64,000 nucleotides of DNA, taken from positions 62,001 through 126,000 of the forward strand of contig NZ_SLXT01000007.1 of the NCBI RefSeq assembly GCF_004341395.1. The letters run 5' to 3'. Shown piece after piece: positions 35,252 to 44,629 of the stretch. The stretch comes from Heliophilum fasciatum (lineage in GTDB: Bacteria > Bacillota > Desulfitobacteriia > Heliobacteriales > Heliobacteriaceae). The position numbers were made by a program, and so were the translations under genes. Numbering within the stretch: the stretch's first letter is position 1; each line of letters opens with the position of its first letter. The notes beneath the pieces are model-generated. The model did not search any database, was not told where the DNA came from, and saw only the letters and a program-made list of their open reading frames with translations.

Positions 35252-37120
35252 TCACCCCAGCCCCAGTCCCTTTCGACGATCACTGATAATCTCTTCCAGG
35301 ATATCCGCCGCTTTAACGAAATCACCTTCAATGATTAACTGCCCACCAGTCAATTCCTTCAGATCGCTCGTCAACACTTGCGTAGCCAGTGTACTGCCCG
35401 TGACAAAAGGCGGCGTGGCTACGTGGAGCGGGAGACCCAGCGCAAGTCCAAAAGCGCCGTCAGCCAAGGCCTGCTCTTCCAGCCACTGCGGTGCCGAGAG
35501 AACCAGCGGCAATTGGGGAATATCGATCTGCAGATATGCGGCCAATTCGGCGGCGATCATCTCTAAGCGGCCGATCGACAAGCAAGGGCCGAAGTTCAGC
35601 ACCGGCGGGATGCCGAGGCTTTCACAAACAGAGCGCAAGTTTTCCCCAGCCAAAGCGGCGGCCGAAGGCGACATCAAACCGACGTTCTCTAAGCCGCCAC
35701 TGGAACAACCGGCCGATAGCACCAGGATGTCGCGCTTGATCAGTTCTTTGGTCAGTTCGACCGTATAGACATCGTGGCCCATCGTGGTCAGGTTCGAACA
35801 GCCCACAACAGCGGCAATACCTTTGATTTTCCCCGATGCGATCAGGTCGATCAGCGGTTTCCATGAGTAGCCCAAAAACTTTTTCAAGGATTTTTCGCTC
35901 AAACCGGTTAGTACATCATCGTGGCCATGATCGCGGGGGATGTGGATCTTCACGGTGCTTCGTCGGCTGGTGTAGCTGTTGAGCGCCTCGTCGACGATCC
36001 GATCAGCCAATTCCCCGGCGTCTTTCATCGAAAAGGGTGTATAGTGCGCATTGGCTTTTTTGGCGACGCTGTCGAGACAGAATTGAGGAACTTGATACTT
36101 TTCGGCCAGCGGTTCGAGGCCGGGCATGGAACAATTAAACTCTGTCAGGATGATGTCAATGGCACCGGTGGTGATCAACGCCTCACTGGTGAAGTTATTG
36201 CCAGTGTGGCCGGCAAAGACGTTAGCGCAATGTTCGCCCCGCAACTGCATATCTTGTCCGACACAGGTGGAACCGATGAGCTTGAAGCCTTGGGCACCGA
36301 CCGCTTGGGCTTTAGCGATGACATCAGGGGCGGCAAGCTTTTCTTGTAATAAGGCGAACATGGAATGCTGGTGACCGGTGGCCATGATGTTTATGTACGC
36401 TTCATCGACCACCTTAAAGCCCACCGCAGCCTGCCGGATCACCGGTTCGCCCAGCATGATATCGTTAAGCAGATTGGTCATCGTCAAACCAAAGAGGCCC
36501 GTCGAGATCCCCAGGTTTAACGCATTGAGCAGCATGTCCACCGGGTCGCTGCTTAAGTTCGTCGATGTTTTAACAATGGCATCGAACACTTCCGCTTTCG
36601 CTCCGCCCGGGAGGATGCCTAACTCTTTCCACCGCTCATACCGCGGTGCATAGGCTAGCTTTTCGACGAGTTCCATTTTTTCATCTTTCGATTTATAGAG
36701 ATCGGCAAGAATTTTTTGCGCTACCTGTACGGCTTTTTCATGGTGATCGGCCGTTTCAATGCCGAACGACGCGGCCAGTTCATGCAGGGTTTCAGCGCCT
36801 TTGATGTCGCCGCGGATCTCGCCAAGATGTTTCAGGTTTTTCGCCGTGTTTTCCGCCACATGCAGATAACAGGCCGATCCTGCAGCTACGGCGCGCAGAA
36901 AATTCCGTGTCACGATTGTGTCGGCTGTTGCTCCACAGATGCCGCGCGGTGCCGAAGGCGTGATCTTACAGGGTCCGTTGGAACATAATTTGCAACAGAT
37001 CCCTTGTTGCCCGAATTGACACTTGTTCTTTTGGCCCCGCACCCGATGAAAAGACGTTTCATCGCCTTTTTCTTTCATAAATTTAAGCAGCTTTTTATCG
37101 GCGGATGTACACATTCCCAT
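35252..37120 (-). CDS. cooS: Ni-Fe carbon monoxide dehydrogenase catalytic subunit
   Basis: This 622-residue CooS oxidises CO to CO2 or runs the reverse reaction. The N-terminal cysteines for the D and B clusters are visible (MGMCTSADKKL, then CQFGQQGICCKLCSNGPCKI). The C-cluster ligands are in HCANVFAGHTGNN, EFNCSMPGLE, VVGCSNLTTMGHD, LSAGCSSGGLENVG and FGPCLSIGR. The ATG at 37120 is chosen because AAAGGAG is nine to ten bases upstream, whereas the ATG at 37129 abuts it. No cooF, cooC or acetyl-CoA synthase gene is in the window, so this looks like a stand-alone CODH. An Rrf2 regulator lies directly upstream on the same strand. Confidence 0.95.
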   Translation of the reverse strand: MGMCTSADKKLLKFMKEKGDETSFHRVRGQKNKCQFGQQGICCKLCSNGPCKITPSAPRGICGATADTIVTRNFLRAVAAGSACYLHVAENTAKNLKHLGEIRGDIKGAETLHELAASFGIETADHHEKAVQVAQKILADLYKSKDEKMELVEKLAYAPRYERWKELGILPGGAKAEVFDAIVKTSTNLSSDPVDMLLNALNLGISTGLFGLTMTNLLNDIMLGEPVIRQAAVGFKVVDEAYINIMATGHQHSMFALLQEKLAAPDVIAKAQAVGAQGFKLIGSTCVGQDMQLRGEHCANVFAGHTGNNFTSEALITTGAIDIILTEFNCSMPGLEPLAEKYQVPQFCLDSVAKKANAHYTPFSMKDAGELADRIVDEALNSYTSRRSTVKIHIPRDHGHDDVLTGLSEKSLKKFLGYSWKPLIDLIASGKIKGIAAVVGCSNLTTMGHDVYTVELTKELIKRDILVLSAGCSSGGLENVGLMSPSAAALAGENLRSVCESLGIPPVLNFGPCLSIGRLEMIAAELAAYLQIDIPQLPLVLSAPQWLEEQALADGAFGLALGLPLHVATPPFVTGSTLATQVLTSDLKELTGGQLIIEGDFVKAADILEEIISDRRKGLGLG

Positions 37121-37196
37121 TACATACATGCTCCTTTTGATATCAATCTATACCTTTTAAGTGTAGTTTAGGGGCGTAAAAAGATAATCAACAAAA

Positions 37197-37613
37197 CTAT
37201 GATTCGTATTTGATCAAATCAGCAAATGTTACCCGTGCTAAGTCTCTTAAAAAGCGCTCTTGAATTTGCGAAAGTGCCAAATGTACTTGGCATTCTGTTT
37301 TATCTGTAACAAGGTTGCAGAACTGAATATTACCCAGGCAGGGATTTACATAGATGGGGCCTTCGATCGCCTCAATTACATCTTTGAGACTGATCTCGCC
37401 AGGAAGTCGATTCAGCGCAAAGCCGCCGTGGCTTCCCCGGTAGGACTTGAGCAGGTCGGCATGATGAAGCTTTCTGAGCAGCTTCAACAAAAAACGGAGC
37501 GGAATGGCCTGGGTTTCGGCGATTCGCTGAGCTTCAATAATATCACCATATTCTGCCTTAGATAGGTAGGCGATCACTCGCAGCGCATAATCGGACTCCT
37601 GTGTTATCTTCAT
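37197..37613 (-). CDS. Rrf2-family Fe-S transcriptional regulator
   Basis: This 138-residue protein has the Rrf2/IscR winged helix (MKITQESDYALRVIAYLSK, IPLRFLLKLLRKLHHADLL, SYRGSHGGFAL). Three cysteines follow in the loop NPCLGNIQFC and TECQVH, the position that binds a redox- or NO/CO-sensitive [Fe-S] cluster in this family. It is 76 bases upstream of cooS and co-directional, so it probably controls cooS and itself. Confidence 0.88.
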   Translation of the reverse strand: MKITQESDYALRVIAYLSKAEYGDIIEAQRIAETQAIPLRFLLKLLRKLHHADLLKSYRGSHGGFALNRLPGEISLKDVIEAIEGPIYVNPCLGNIQFCNLVTDKTECQVHLALSQIQERFLRDLARVTFADLIKYES

Positions 37614-37743
37614 CCTAGTAACCTCACCAAACTATACCTTAATGGTGCACTTTGTAGTATATCCATTATGCTGACGTTGTCAAGGCAGAATATCTTTTGA
37701 TGGCGGCATGTTTGGTAATTATGTATGTCTGGCTATAGGAAAA

Positions 37744-37798
37744 TTAACTATCCTTTAACACCCTGCTAACGAAAAACATGGTTTCGATTTCCTATAAT
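37744..37798 (+). promoter_or_regulatory. Pho box plus -10 upstream of the phosphatase genes
   Basis: Three hexamers with exact 11-base period, TTAACT (37744), TTAACA (37755) and CTAACG (37766), match the TT(A/T/C)ACA-N5 direct repeats bound by PhoP in Bacillus. A TATAAT follows at 37793-37798. The spacing and gene context (alkaline phosphatase) support phosphate-starvation control. Confidence 0.75.
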
Positions 37799-37864
37799 TT
37801 AGTATGTCGCCGGCTTGTCCATAAGAAGTCCCTGTGACAATCTAGATTTCAGGAGGAATTAGCC

Positions 37865-39523
37865 ATGTTCCAAAGAGCGAAGCGGTCCATTGCGTTATTG
37901 ACAGCAACTGCTACCCTCTTGTCCGTCGGCTTGCCTGTTGAGCAGGCTAGTGCAAGCGCTGCTTACGAGCCTAACAAAGCAAAAAATGTCATTATGCTTG
38001 TCCCTGATGGCATGAGTGCCTCGGCAACCACACTGGCCCGTTATATGCTTGCGGACAATGAAAAAGGCACTGAAAAACTGACCATTGACAAATATTTTAC
38101 GGGTTTCGCCAAAACAAGATGGGACGGCGGCCCGATCACCGATTCCGCACCGGCCGGGACAGCGTACGCTACCGGTCATAAGTCCCTGGCCGGCGCCTTA
38201 GGCATTGATGCCAATAAAATTCCCCGCGCTTCTTTGCTGGAAGCCGCTCAACTGCAAGACAAAGCGGTCGGCCTTGTCGCTACATCAGAATTTATGCATG
38301 CCACACCGGCAGCCTACGCGGCCCATGAAGAAAAGCGCTCCAACTACGCGACCGTTGCCGAACAAATGCTCCATCAAGACATCGATGTCCTATTAGGTTC
38401 CGGATCCGCCAAAGTCTCGGCTGCTGATTTCGATATCCTAGGTACGGCTGAAGCAAAAGGATACAAAGTCGTCAAAACCAAAGCAGAAATGGAAAGCGCA
38501 TCGGCCACCAAACTCTGGGGCGACTTCACCAACACTTTTGGCGAGAAAACCAATCTTTCCTACGACATCGACCGCATCCCAGCGGAGGAGCCATCGTTAG
38601 CCGAAATGACGTCCAAAGCAATCGAACTGCTCAGCCGGGATGAAGATGGCTTCTTTCTGATGGTCGAAGGCAGCAAGATCGACTGGGCCGCCCATGCCAA
38701 TGATACAGTCGGGATCATTTCCGATACGCTGGCTTTCAATCAAGCTTTTGAAGCGGCCCTGGAATTTGCGCAAAGAGACGGCAATACCGTGGTCATTGCC
38801 GCCACCGATCACGGCAACAGCGGTATTTCCATCGGAAACTACGACTTAACGGGCTATGACTCAGCACCGTTTAGCATTTTAGAACCCTTAAAAGGCGCCA
38901 CCAAGACGGCCGAAGGTGCCATGGCGTTGCTCAACAGCAGCAAAACTAATACCAACGAAGTACTGCAAGCCTATGGCATCCAACCCACTGGCTATACACC
39001 GGCAGATGTGAATTCCAAAGACCGGACGGCGAAGAACAACGCGAAAGTAAATGCGTTAATCGACGCCTTTAAGTCGTCGCCCAGCACGGCTAACTTAGTG
39101 AAAATCATGAACCAACTCGCTTTTATCGGCTACACGACCGGTGGTCATACCGGTGAAGATGTGCCGGTTTATGTGTTTGCCCCTGACCATGTCAGTAAAA
39201 AGCCGCTCAAAGGACTCCGTGACAATACCGAGGTGGCGCAATTTATCGCCCAAACCTCAGGACTCGATTTGGACGCTGCCACAACCCAGTTGTTCGTCGA
39301 TGTTACCAACCACCCCAACTACCCCGGTGCTCAGATCGACAGCAGCGCCCGGACGTTGACGTTGACTGACAACGACATGACGTTAAAGATAAAAGCGAAC
39401 CAAAGTGAAGCAATGATCAATGACGAACCGGTTTCACTGAATGGGCAAATTGCCGTCTTGGTGAATGATCGCTTCTATGTACCCCAATCGGCTCTTGATT
39501 TATTGAAATCGCAGCCGGATTAA
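37865..39523 (+). CDS. Secreted alkaline phosphatase
   Basis: This 552-residue PhoA-type enzyme has a signal peptide (KRSIALLTATATLLSVG then ASASA) at the N-terminus. The metal-binding VPDGMS (Asp48), the catalytic serine in TDSAPAGTAYATG (Ser94), the ATDHGNSG metal motif and the TTGGHTGEDVPV histidine motif are all present. The last about 60 residues (LKIKANQSEAMINDEPVSLN, then DRFYVPQSAL) resemble a copper-amine-oxidase-like stalk domain often used for wall association. It releases phosphate from organic esters outside the cell. The ATG at 37865 follows AGGAGG. The gene behind it is a larger paralogue, and both probably belong to the Pho regulon. Confidence 0.92.
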   Translation: MFQRAKRSIALLTATATLLSVGLPVEQASASAAYEPNKAKNVIMLVPDGMSASATTLARYMLADNEKGTEKLTIDKYFTGFAKTRWDGGPITDSAPAGTAYATGHKSLAGALGIDANKIPRASLLEAAQLQDKAVGLVATSEFMHATPAAYAAHEEKRSNYATVAEQMLHQDIDVLLGSGSAKVSAADFDILGTAEAKGYKVVKTKAEMESASATKLWGDFTNTFGEKTNLSYDIDRIPAEEPSLAEMTSKAIELLSRDEDGFFLMVEGSKIDWAAHANDTVGIISDTLAFNQAFEAALEFAQRDGNTVVIAATDHGNSGISIGNYDLTGYDSAPFSILEPLKGATKTAEGAMALLNSSKTNTNEVLQAYGIQPTGYTPADVNSKDRTAKNNAKVNALIDAFKSSPSTANLVKIMNQLAFIGYTTGGHTGEDVPVYVFAPDHVSKKPLKGLRDNTEVAQFIAQTSGLDLDAATTQLFVDVTNHPNYPGAQIDSSARTLTLTDNDMTLKIKANQSEAMINDEPVSLNGQIAVLVNDRFYVPQSALDLLKSQPD

Positions 39524-39567
39524 ACGCCAGCGGTAACCGATCAACAGACATGGCAGGAGGTATCATC

Positions 39568-42500
39568 ATGAAATTCCCTTTCAAAAAATTCCCCTTTAAG
39601 AAAACAACAGCCCTCTCCGTAGCGGCGCTCTTGTCGGCACTTTCCATCGGCACCGGTGCGGTGCCCCCCGCGCAAGCAGCCCCAAAAACAGCCAAGAACG
39701 TGATCATGCTGATCCCCGACGGTATGAGCACATCAGCCACAACCCTGGCGAGATACATGTTACCGGACAACAGCAATGGCGATCAAAATTTGACTCTCGA
39801 TGAGTATGCATCGGCCTTAGTGACAACGACTTGGGATGGTGGTCCGATCACGGACTCTGCCCCCGCCGGAACCGCCTATGCCACCGGTCGTAAATCGCTC
39901 AACGGTGCCTTAGGCATTGACGCCCAGAAGTCCCCACGGGCATCCATACTGGAAGCCGCGCAAATGCAAGGCAAAGCGGTCGGTCTCGTCGCCACATCGG
40001 AATTCATGCATGCTACACCGGCTGCTTTTTCGGCCCACGAAGAAAAGCGAGGGAACTACGCGACTATCGCCGAACAAATGCTCAACCAAAACATTGATGT
40101 TCTCCTTGGTTCCGGCGCTGCCAAAGTTCCCGCAGAAACGCTGGATATATTGGCTACCGCCAAAGCTAAAGGATACACCATCGTCAAAACCAAAGATGAC
40201 ATGGACGAGTCCCCATCGACCAAAGTCTGGGGTAATTTTAACAATGCCAATGGCAATGACAACAACCTCTCCTACCACCTCGATCGCATCCAATCGGAAG
40301 AGCCGTCATTAGCTGAAATGACGACCAAAGCGATCGAGGTGCTTAGCCGCGACAAGGACGGATTTTTTCTGATGGTCGAAGGCAGCAAGATCGACTGGGC
40401 CGCCCATGCCAATGATACGGTAGGTGTGATTTCCGACACCCTAGCTTTTGACGAAGCTTTCAAAGCGGCAGTGGAGTTTGCCAAACAAGATGGACAAACC
40501 ATCGTGGTAGCGGTCACCGACCATGGCAACAGTGGCATCTCCATTGGCAACTACGACTTAACGGGCTACGACTCAGCACCGTTTAGTATTCTGGAACCCT
40601 TAAAAGATGCAACCAAGACGGCCGAAGGTGCCATGGCGCTGCTCAACAAGGACAAAACGAACACCGCCGAAGTACTGCAAGCGTACGGCATCAATCCAAC
40701 CGGCTATTCACCGGCCGATGCTACTTCTAAGGACCGGGCCACGAAGAACAACGCTACGGTTAACGCGTTAATCGATGCCTTTAAATCGTCACCCAGCACG
40801 GCCAACTTGGTGAAAATCATGAACCAGCGTGCCTTTATCGGCTACACCACCGGCGGCCATACCGGCGAAGATGTCCCGCTTTATGTGTTCGCACCGGAAG
40901 GCATCACGACGCCAGAAGGGATGATCGAAAACACCGATGTGGCGCAGTACGTCGCTCAAGCGATGGGGCTTGATTTGGAGCGAACAACAGCGCAGCTTTT
41001 CGTCGATGTCACCGAGCATGCCGGCGCATCGATCACCGGCGACACCCAGAATGGTTACACATTGACCCTAATAGAAAACGACAAAACCTTAGTGATCAAA
41101 GCGAATCAAAGTGTAGCGACGATCAACGGGGTACCGCGAGACCTCAACGGCGAAGTCGCCCTGTACATCAACGGCCGCTTTTATCTGCCCCAGTCCGCTT
41201 TGGAATCGCTACAGATGAACATCACCAAGATCGGTACATACACAGCGACCGGTGCTCCCAATCCCAACGGCGGTGTCACTGAAATCGTCAAGTACAATCC
41301 GGAAAATCAAAAATTTTACGTTGTGAACGGCGCTACCCGTAAGTTGGATGTAGCTTCCTTAGCGGCCCTACAAGCCAATGCCACGGCGCCCACCGTTTTA
41401 ACGGCCGAGCAAAGCATCGACATCGGCAGTCTATTGCCGCCGGATTTTGCCTACGGCGACTTGACCAGTGTCGACGTGAATACCAAGCACGACCTTATCG
41501 CCGTTGCGATTCAAGAAGCCGATCCGTTGAAAAACGGCAAGGTCGCCCTCCTGGATTATAACGGCAACGTAGTGAAATTCGTCGATGCCGGTGTTCAACC
41601 GGACATGGTCACGTTCACACCGGACGATAACTACCTGCTCGTCGCTAACGAAGGGGAACCCCGCAATGGTTATACCGCCGAAGACCCCAAAGGTTCCGTA
41701 ACGATCATTGACGTAAGGGCCGGTATCGAAAAGGCAACCGGCACCAATGTCTACTTTGATGCCTTCGACAGCACCCGCGACGATCTGATCGCTAACAAGG
41801 TGATCCTCAAGAAAGACGCCAAGCCTTCCGTCGATTTAGAGCCCGAGTATATTGCGGTAGCCGGAGACAGCCAAACAGCCTATGTAACGCTGCAAGAAGC
41901 CAACGCCATCGCTACCCTCGATCTCAAGAATAAGCAGTTTCTTTCGGTCAAAGGACTCGGAGTAAAAGATCACTCGCAAATTGGTAACGAATTAGACCTG
42001 ATCAACGACGGCGCCATCAACATCAGCACGCAAGACAAACTCTATGGGCTCTACATGCCCGACGGCATCAGTGCCGTTGAACTCGGCGGCAAAACCTATT
42101 TGGTCACAGCCAACGAAGGCGACAGCCGGGAATGGTCCGAATTTGACAATTCTACAAAAGTTAAAATCGGCGGTGTCAAAGTCACAGTTCTCGATCCGGC
42201 CAAGCATGACGGCCTGGACCCAGCTAAAAACTACCTCTTCGGCGGTCGCTCTTTCTCCGTTTGGGATGCGGAAACGATGAACCAAGTCTTTGACAGTGGC
42301 AGCGCGTTTGAGAAGATCGTCGCCCAACGATATCCCGATTATTTCAACTGCTCGAACAACAATACAACCAAAGATGACCGAAGCGGCAAAAAAGGACCGG
42401 AACCGGAAGATGTCAAAGTCGGCCAAGTTGGTGATAAGACATTCGCTTTTATCGGCTTGGAGAGAATCGGCGGTGTCATGGTCTATGACATTACCGACCT

Positions 42501-43920
42501 TAGCAACGTAAAATATGTAGATTATATCAACACCCGTGACTTCTCCAAGGACATCGGTGGTGATGTATCACCGGAAGGACTTTGTTTCATTCCGGCTGCA
42601 AACAGCCCTACCGATTACCCCGTACTTTTAGCCGCCCATGAAGTGAGCGGCACGGTGGCAGCCTATCAATTCATTAGCCCCGATGCCAAGGCCAAACCCG
42701 AGAGCCCCGGTGGCTCCAGTCGTGCCCGCACGACAGAAGCGAGCGGCAACGGTGTAACCACAATTGCCGCGAATGTAAACAGCAACGGCAACGCTGTGGC
42801 TCAGGTATCTTCGGAGCAGATAAGTAAGCTCGTCAGTGGCCTGCAAAGCTCGGAAGGAGAAAAAATTGCCCAAATTAACATTGCCCTGCCGACAGCAGCC
42901 GACAGCATAAGTCTTGCGTTGCCCAAGGATATCTTCAGCAAACTAACTGACGGCAGCGTCAATCACGTAGCTATCAACTTTGGTTTAGGAACGCTGGACT
43001 TCGATCGAACCGCTTTGGAAGCAATGGCGGCTACAGGAAGTGACATTACCATCAACTTGGCCAAGGCGGACACCGGTGCGCTGTCCAAGCCGGCGCAAGC
43101 GTTAGTCGGTGTACGTCCGGTGCTCGAGATCACCGTCCATTCCTCAACAGGCAACCTGGCCAACTTTGGCAAGGGCACGCTTACCGCTCGCATACCCTAT
43201 ACGCCTGCAACGGGCGAAGATCAAAATGCCATTGTTGTTTGTTATCTGGGACCATCCGGCAATCCCCAAATCGTGCCGATGGCCCATTACGATCAGGAAA
43301 GCGGCAACGCTACCTTTGTGACGAATCACCTGAGCTTATATGCCGTAGGCTACAACAAAGTGAACTTCAATGATACAACCGGCCATTGGGCGAACGATGA
43401 CATTGCCTTCTTAGCAGCACGTCAAGTTCTAACTGGTCTGGAAGATGGACAATTCTCGCCGGACAGCGGTGTTACGAGAGCTCAATTTGCCGCCATGCTG
43501 GCACGGTTGGCTGCCGTTGATGTTGCCAATTACAAGAAGACACCGTTTGCGGATGTGCAGGTGGACGACTGGTTTATGCCTTACGTTACCTGGGCTGTGC
43601 AGAACGGCATTGCTCAAGGGGTAGGGGATAACAAGTTCGAGCCTCATGCGCTGATCACACGGGAGCAGCTCAGCGTGATGATCCATAAATTCGCCCAGTT
43701 CGCTAAGCAAGGGCTACCGGCTACGGCTCCAGCTAAAACCTTCAGTGACGGCAGCAAAATCAGCCCCTGGGCAACGGAGGCAGTGACTGCCCTGCAAGAA
43801 GCGGAGATCATCGCAGGCAAGCCGGGCAATGTCTTTGAACCGCAAAGCGGTGCATCGCGAGCCGAAGCGGCCAAAATGCTCAAGCAACTTGTTCTCATTG
43901 TCAACGACAAATCTATGTAG
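39568..43920 (+). CDS. S-layer-anchored multidomain alkaline phosphatase
   Basis: The preprotein has 1450 residues. In order: a signal peptide; an alkaline phosphatase domain to about residue 480 (VIMLIPDGMS, Ser97 in TDSAPAGTAYATG, VTDHGNSG, TTGGHTGEDVP), highly similar to the upstream gene; a stalk domain; a choice-of-anchor I beta-propeller-like domain from about 580 to 1030 (DVNTKHDLIAVAIQEAD, LLVANEGEPRNGY, TANEGDSREW); an Ig-like/adhesion region; and three SLH repeats in the last 190 residues (GHWANDDIAFLAARQVLTG, WFMPYVTWAVQNGIAQG, WATEAVTALQEAEIIAG). SLH domains bind pyruvylated wall polymer, so the enzyme is displayed on the surface. The ATG at 39568 follows GCAGGAGG; an in-frame ATG at 39550 precedes that site. 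Confidence 0.92.
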   Translation: MKFPFKKFPFKKTTALSVAALLSALSIGTGAVPPAQAAPKTAKNVIMLIPDGMSTSATTLARYMLPDNSNGDQNLTLDEYASALVTTTWDGGPITDSAPAGTAYATGRKSLNGALGIDAQKSPRASILEAAQMQGKAVGLVATSEFMHATPAAFSAHEEKRGNYATIAEQMLNQNIDVLLGSGAAKVPAETLDILATAKAKGYTIVKTKDDMDESPSTKVWGNFNNANGNDNNLSYHLDRIQSEEPSLAEMTTKAIEVLSRDKDGFFLMVEGSKIDWAAHANDTVGVISDTLAFDEAFKAAVEFAKQDGQTIVVAVTDHGNSGISIGNYDLTGYDSAPFSILEPLKDATKTAEGAMALLNKDKTNTAEVLQAYGINPTGYSPADATSKDRATKNNATVNALIDAFKSSPSTANLVKIMNQRAFIGYTTGGHTGEDVPLYVFAPEGITTPEGMIENTDVAQYVAQAMGLDLERTTAQLFVDVTEHAGASITGDTQNGYTLTLIENDKTLVIKANQSVATINGVPRDLNGEVALYINGRFYLPQSALESLQMNITKIGTYTATGAPNPNGGVTEIVKYNPENQKFYVVNGATRKLDVASLAALQANATAPTVLTAEQSIDIGSLLPPDFAYGDLTSVDVNTKHDLIAVAIQEADPLKNGKVALLDYNGNVVKFVDAGVQPDMVTFTPDDNYLLVANEGEPRNGYTAEDPKGSVTIIDVRAGIEKATGTNVYFDAFDSTRDDLIANKVILKKDAKPSVDLEPEYIAVAGDSQTAYVTLQEANAIATLDLKNKQFLSVKGLGVKDHSQIGNELDLINDGAINISTQDKLYGLYMPDGISAVELGGKTYLVTANEGDSREWSEFDNSTKVKIGGVKVTVLDPAKHDGLDPAKNYLFGGRSFSVWDAETMNQVFDSGSAFEKIVAQRYPDYFNCSNNNTTKDDRSGKKGPEPEDVKVGQVGDKTFAFIGLERIGGVMVYDITDLSNVKYVDYINTRDFSKDIGGDVSPEGLCFIPAANSPTDYPVLLAAHEVSGTVAAYQFISPDAKAKPESPGGSSRARTTEASGNGVTTIAANVNSNGNAVAQVSSEQISKLVSGLQSSEGEKIAQINIALPTAADSISLALPKDIFSKLTDGSVNHVAINFGLGTLDFDRTALEAMAATGSDITINLAKADTGALSKPAQALVGVRPVLEITVHSSTGNLANFGKGTLTARIPYTPATGEDQNAIVVCYLGPSGNPQIVPMAHYDQESGNATFVTNHLSLYAVGYNKVNFNDTTGHWANDDIAFLAARQVLTGLEDGQFSPDSGVTRAQFAAMLARLAAVDVANYKKTPFADVQVDDWFMPYVTWAVQNGIAQGVGDNKFEPHALITREQLSVMIHKFAQFAKQGLPATAPAKTFSDGSKISPWATEAVTALQEAEIIAGKPGNVFEPQSGASRAEAAKMLKQLVLIVNDKSM

Positions 43921-43928
43921 TAACGATT

Positions 43929-44309
43929 TTAAATCCCGTCGCCGTCCATGCCTTGCCAAACGGGTACACGCATCTTTTCGGTACGTTCCAACTGTACCAC
44001 CTGCCCGTTTTGCAAGGCCAACGTTACTTGTCCATAATGGACATCTTGAATGGCCCGCACCACACGCTGATAAAGATACCGTGATAATTCCGTTTGATCG
44101 GTGCGATCCGTCCCAACAGGCATTTTCGTCTCACTGGTACGGGTTGTCGAATGGGTGAGACGAATTTTCTCCGTAATATTCATTTGAATTACAAGCCGAT
44201 CTTGAACGATTAAAGTCAGTGTGCCATGCTGAACCCGTTGAATCTTGGCAAATACTCGTTTCCAAGTCTCTTGATTTAATAACTCGTGGCACCGTTGCGA
44301 TTCTGTCAT
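43929..44309 (-). CDS. Tandem YezD-like (DUF2292) protein
   Basis: This 126-residue protein has two repeats: VFAKIQRVQHGTLTLIVQ ... MNITEKIRL and VVRAIQDVHYGQVTLALQ ... LERTEKMRV. Each matches the small DUF2292/YezD fold (I-x-x-I-x-x-I-x-Y-G-x-V-x-I ... V-Q-I-E-x-x-E-K-x-R). YezD-type proteins are normally single-domain and in Bacillus are linked with sulfur-metabolism genes; their role is unknown. Here the gene faces away from the nitrogenase-like/organosulfur region and marks its left edge. GAGGGGATG upstream serves as the ribosome site. Confidence 0.75.
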   Translation of the reverse strand: MTESQRCHELLNQETWKRVFAKIQRVQHGTLTLIVQDRLVIQMNITEKIRLTHSTTRTSETKMPVGTDRTDQTELSRYLYQRVVRAIQDVHYGQVTLALQNGQVVQLERTEKMRVPVWQGMDGDGI

Positions 44310-44456
44310 TATTTATCATCCCCCTCACAAATCCCTACAATCAATATCGGTATTGTATACGATTGATTGAACCGTTGGCAAGAAAAAAATTACTGCTTAT
44401 CCAGTAGCCATGGACGTGCTTGCCGGTCTGTAATCCTGCATGGCAGAAGTAATCTA

Positions 44457-44485
44457 TTGACGAACGGCCAAATCCAATTTATACT
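44457..44485 (+). promoter_or_regulatory. sigma-A-type promoter of the NifX/NafY-like gene
   Basis: TTGACG (44457-44462), a 17-base spacer and TATACT (44480-44485). Transcription would start near 44492, giving a leader of about 138 bases that contains the conserved element at 44544. Confidence 0.65.
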
Positions 44486-44543
44486 CTACTAAACCAATAA
44501 GCATATAATTAAAAAAATAAATGCTTGGAAAAGAACAAATGAA

Positions 44544-44609
44544 CTGACCAGAAAACTGGAGGTTTGTGAAGCAGCGTATACACTGTTTCCAACCCCCCAG
44601 TTTTTTTGT
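44544..44609 (+). promoter_or_regulatory. conserved leader element A with terminator
   Basis: CTGACCAG-AAAA-CTGGAGG (44544-44562) is followed by an intrinsic terminator. The terminator's 5' arm (AACTGGAGGTT) begins inside the motif and pairs with AACCCCCCAGTT, followed by TTTTTTTG. CCAG/CTGG can alternatively form a small hairpin that would disrupt the terminator. The same motif occurs in four other leaders of this region (45181, 54568, 59205 minus, 59375). Confidence 0.65.
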
Positions 44610-44629
44610 TTTTGAAAGGAAGAGTGAAG

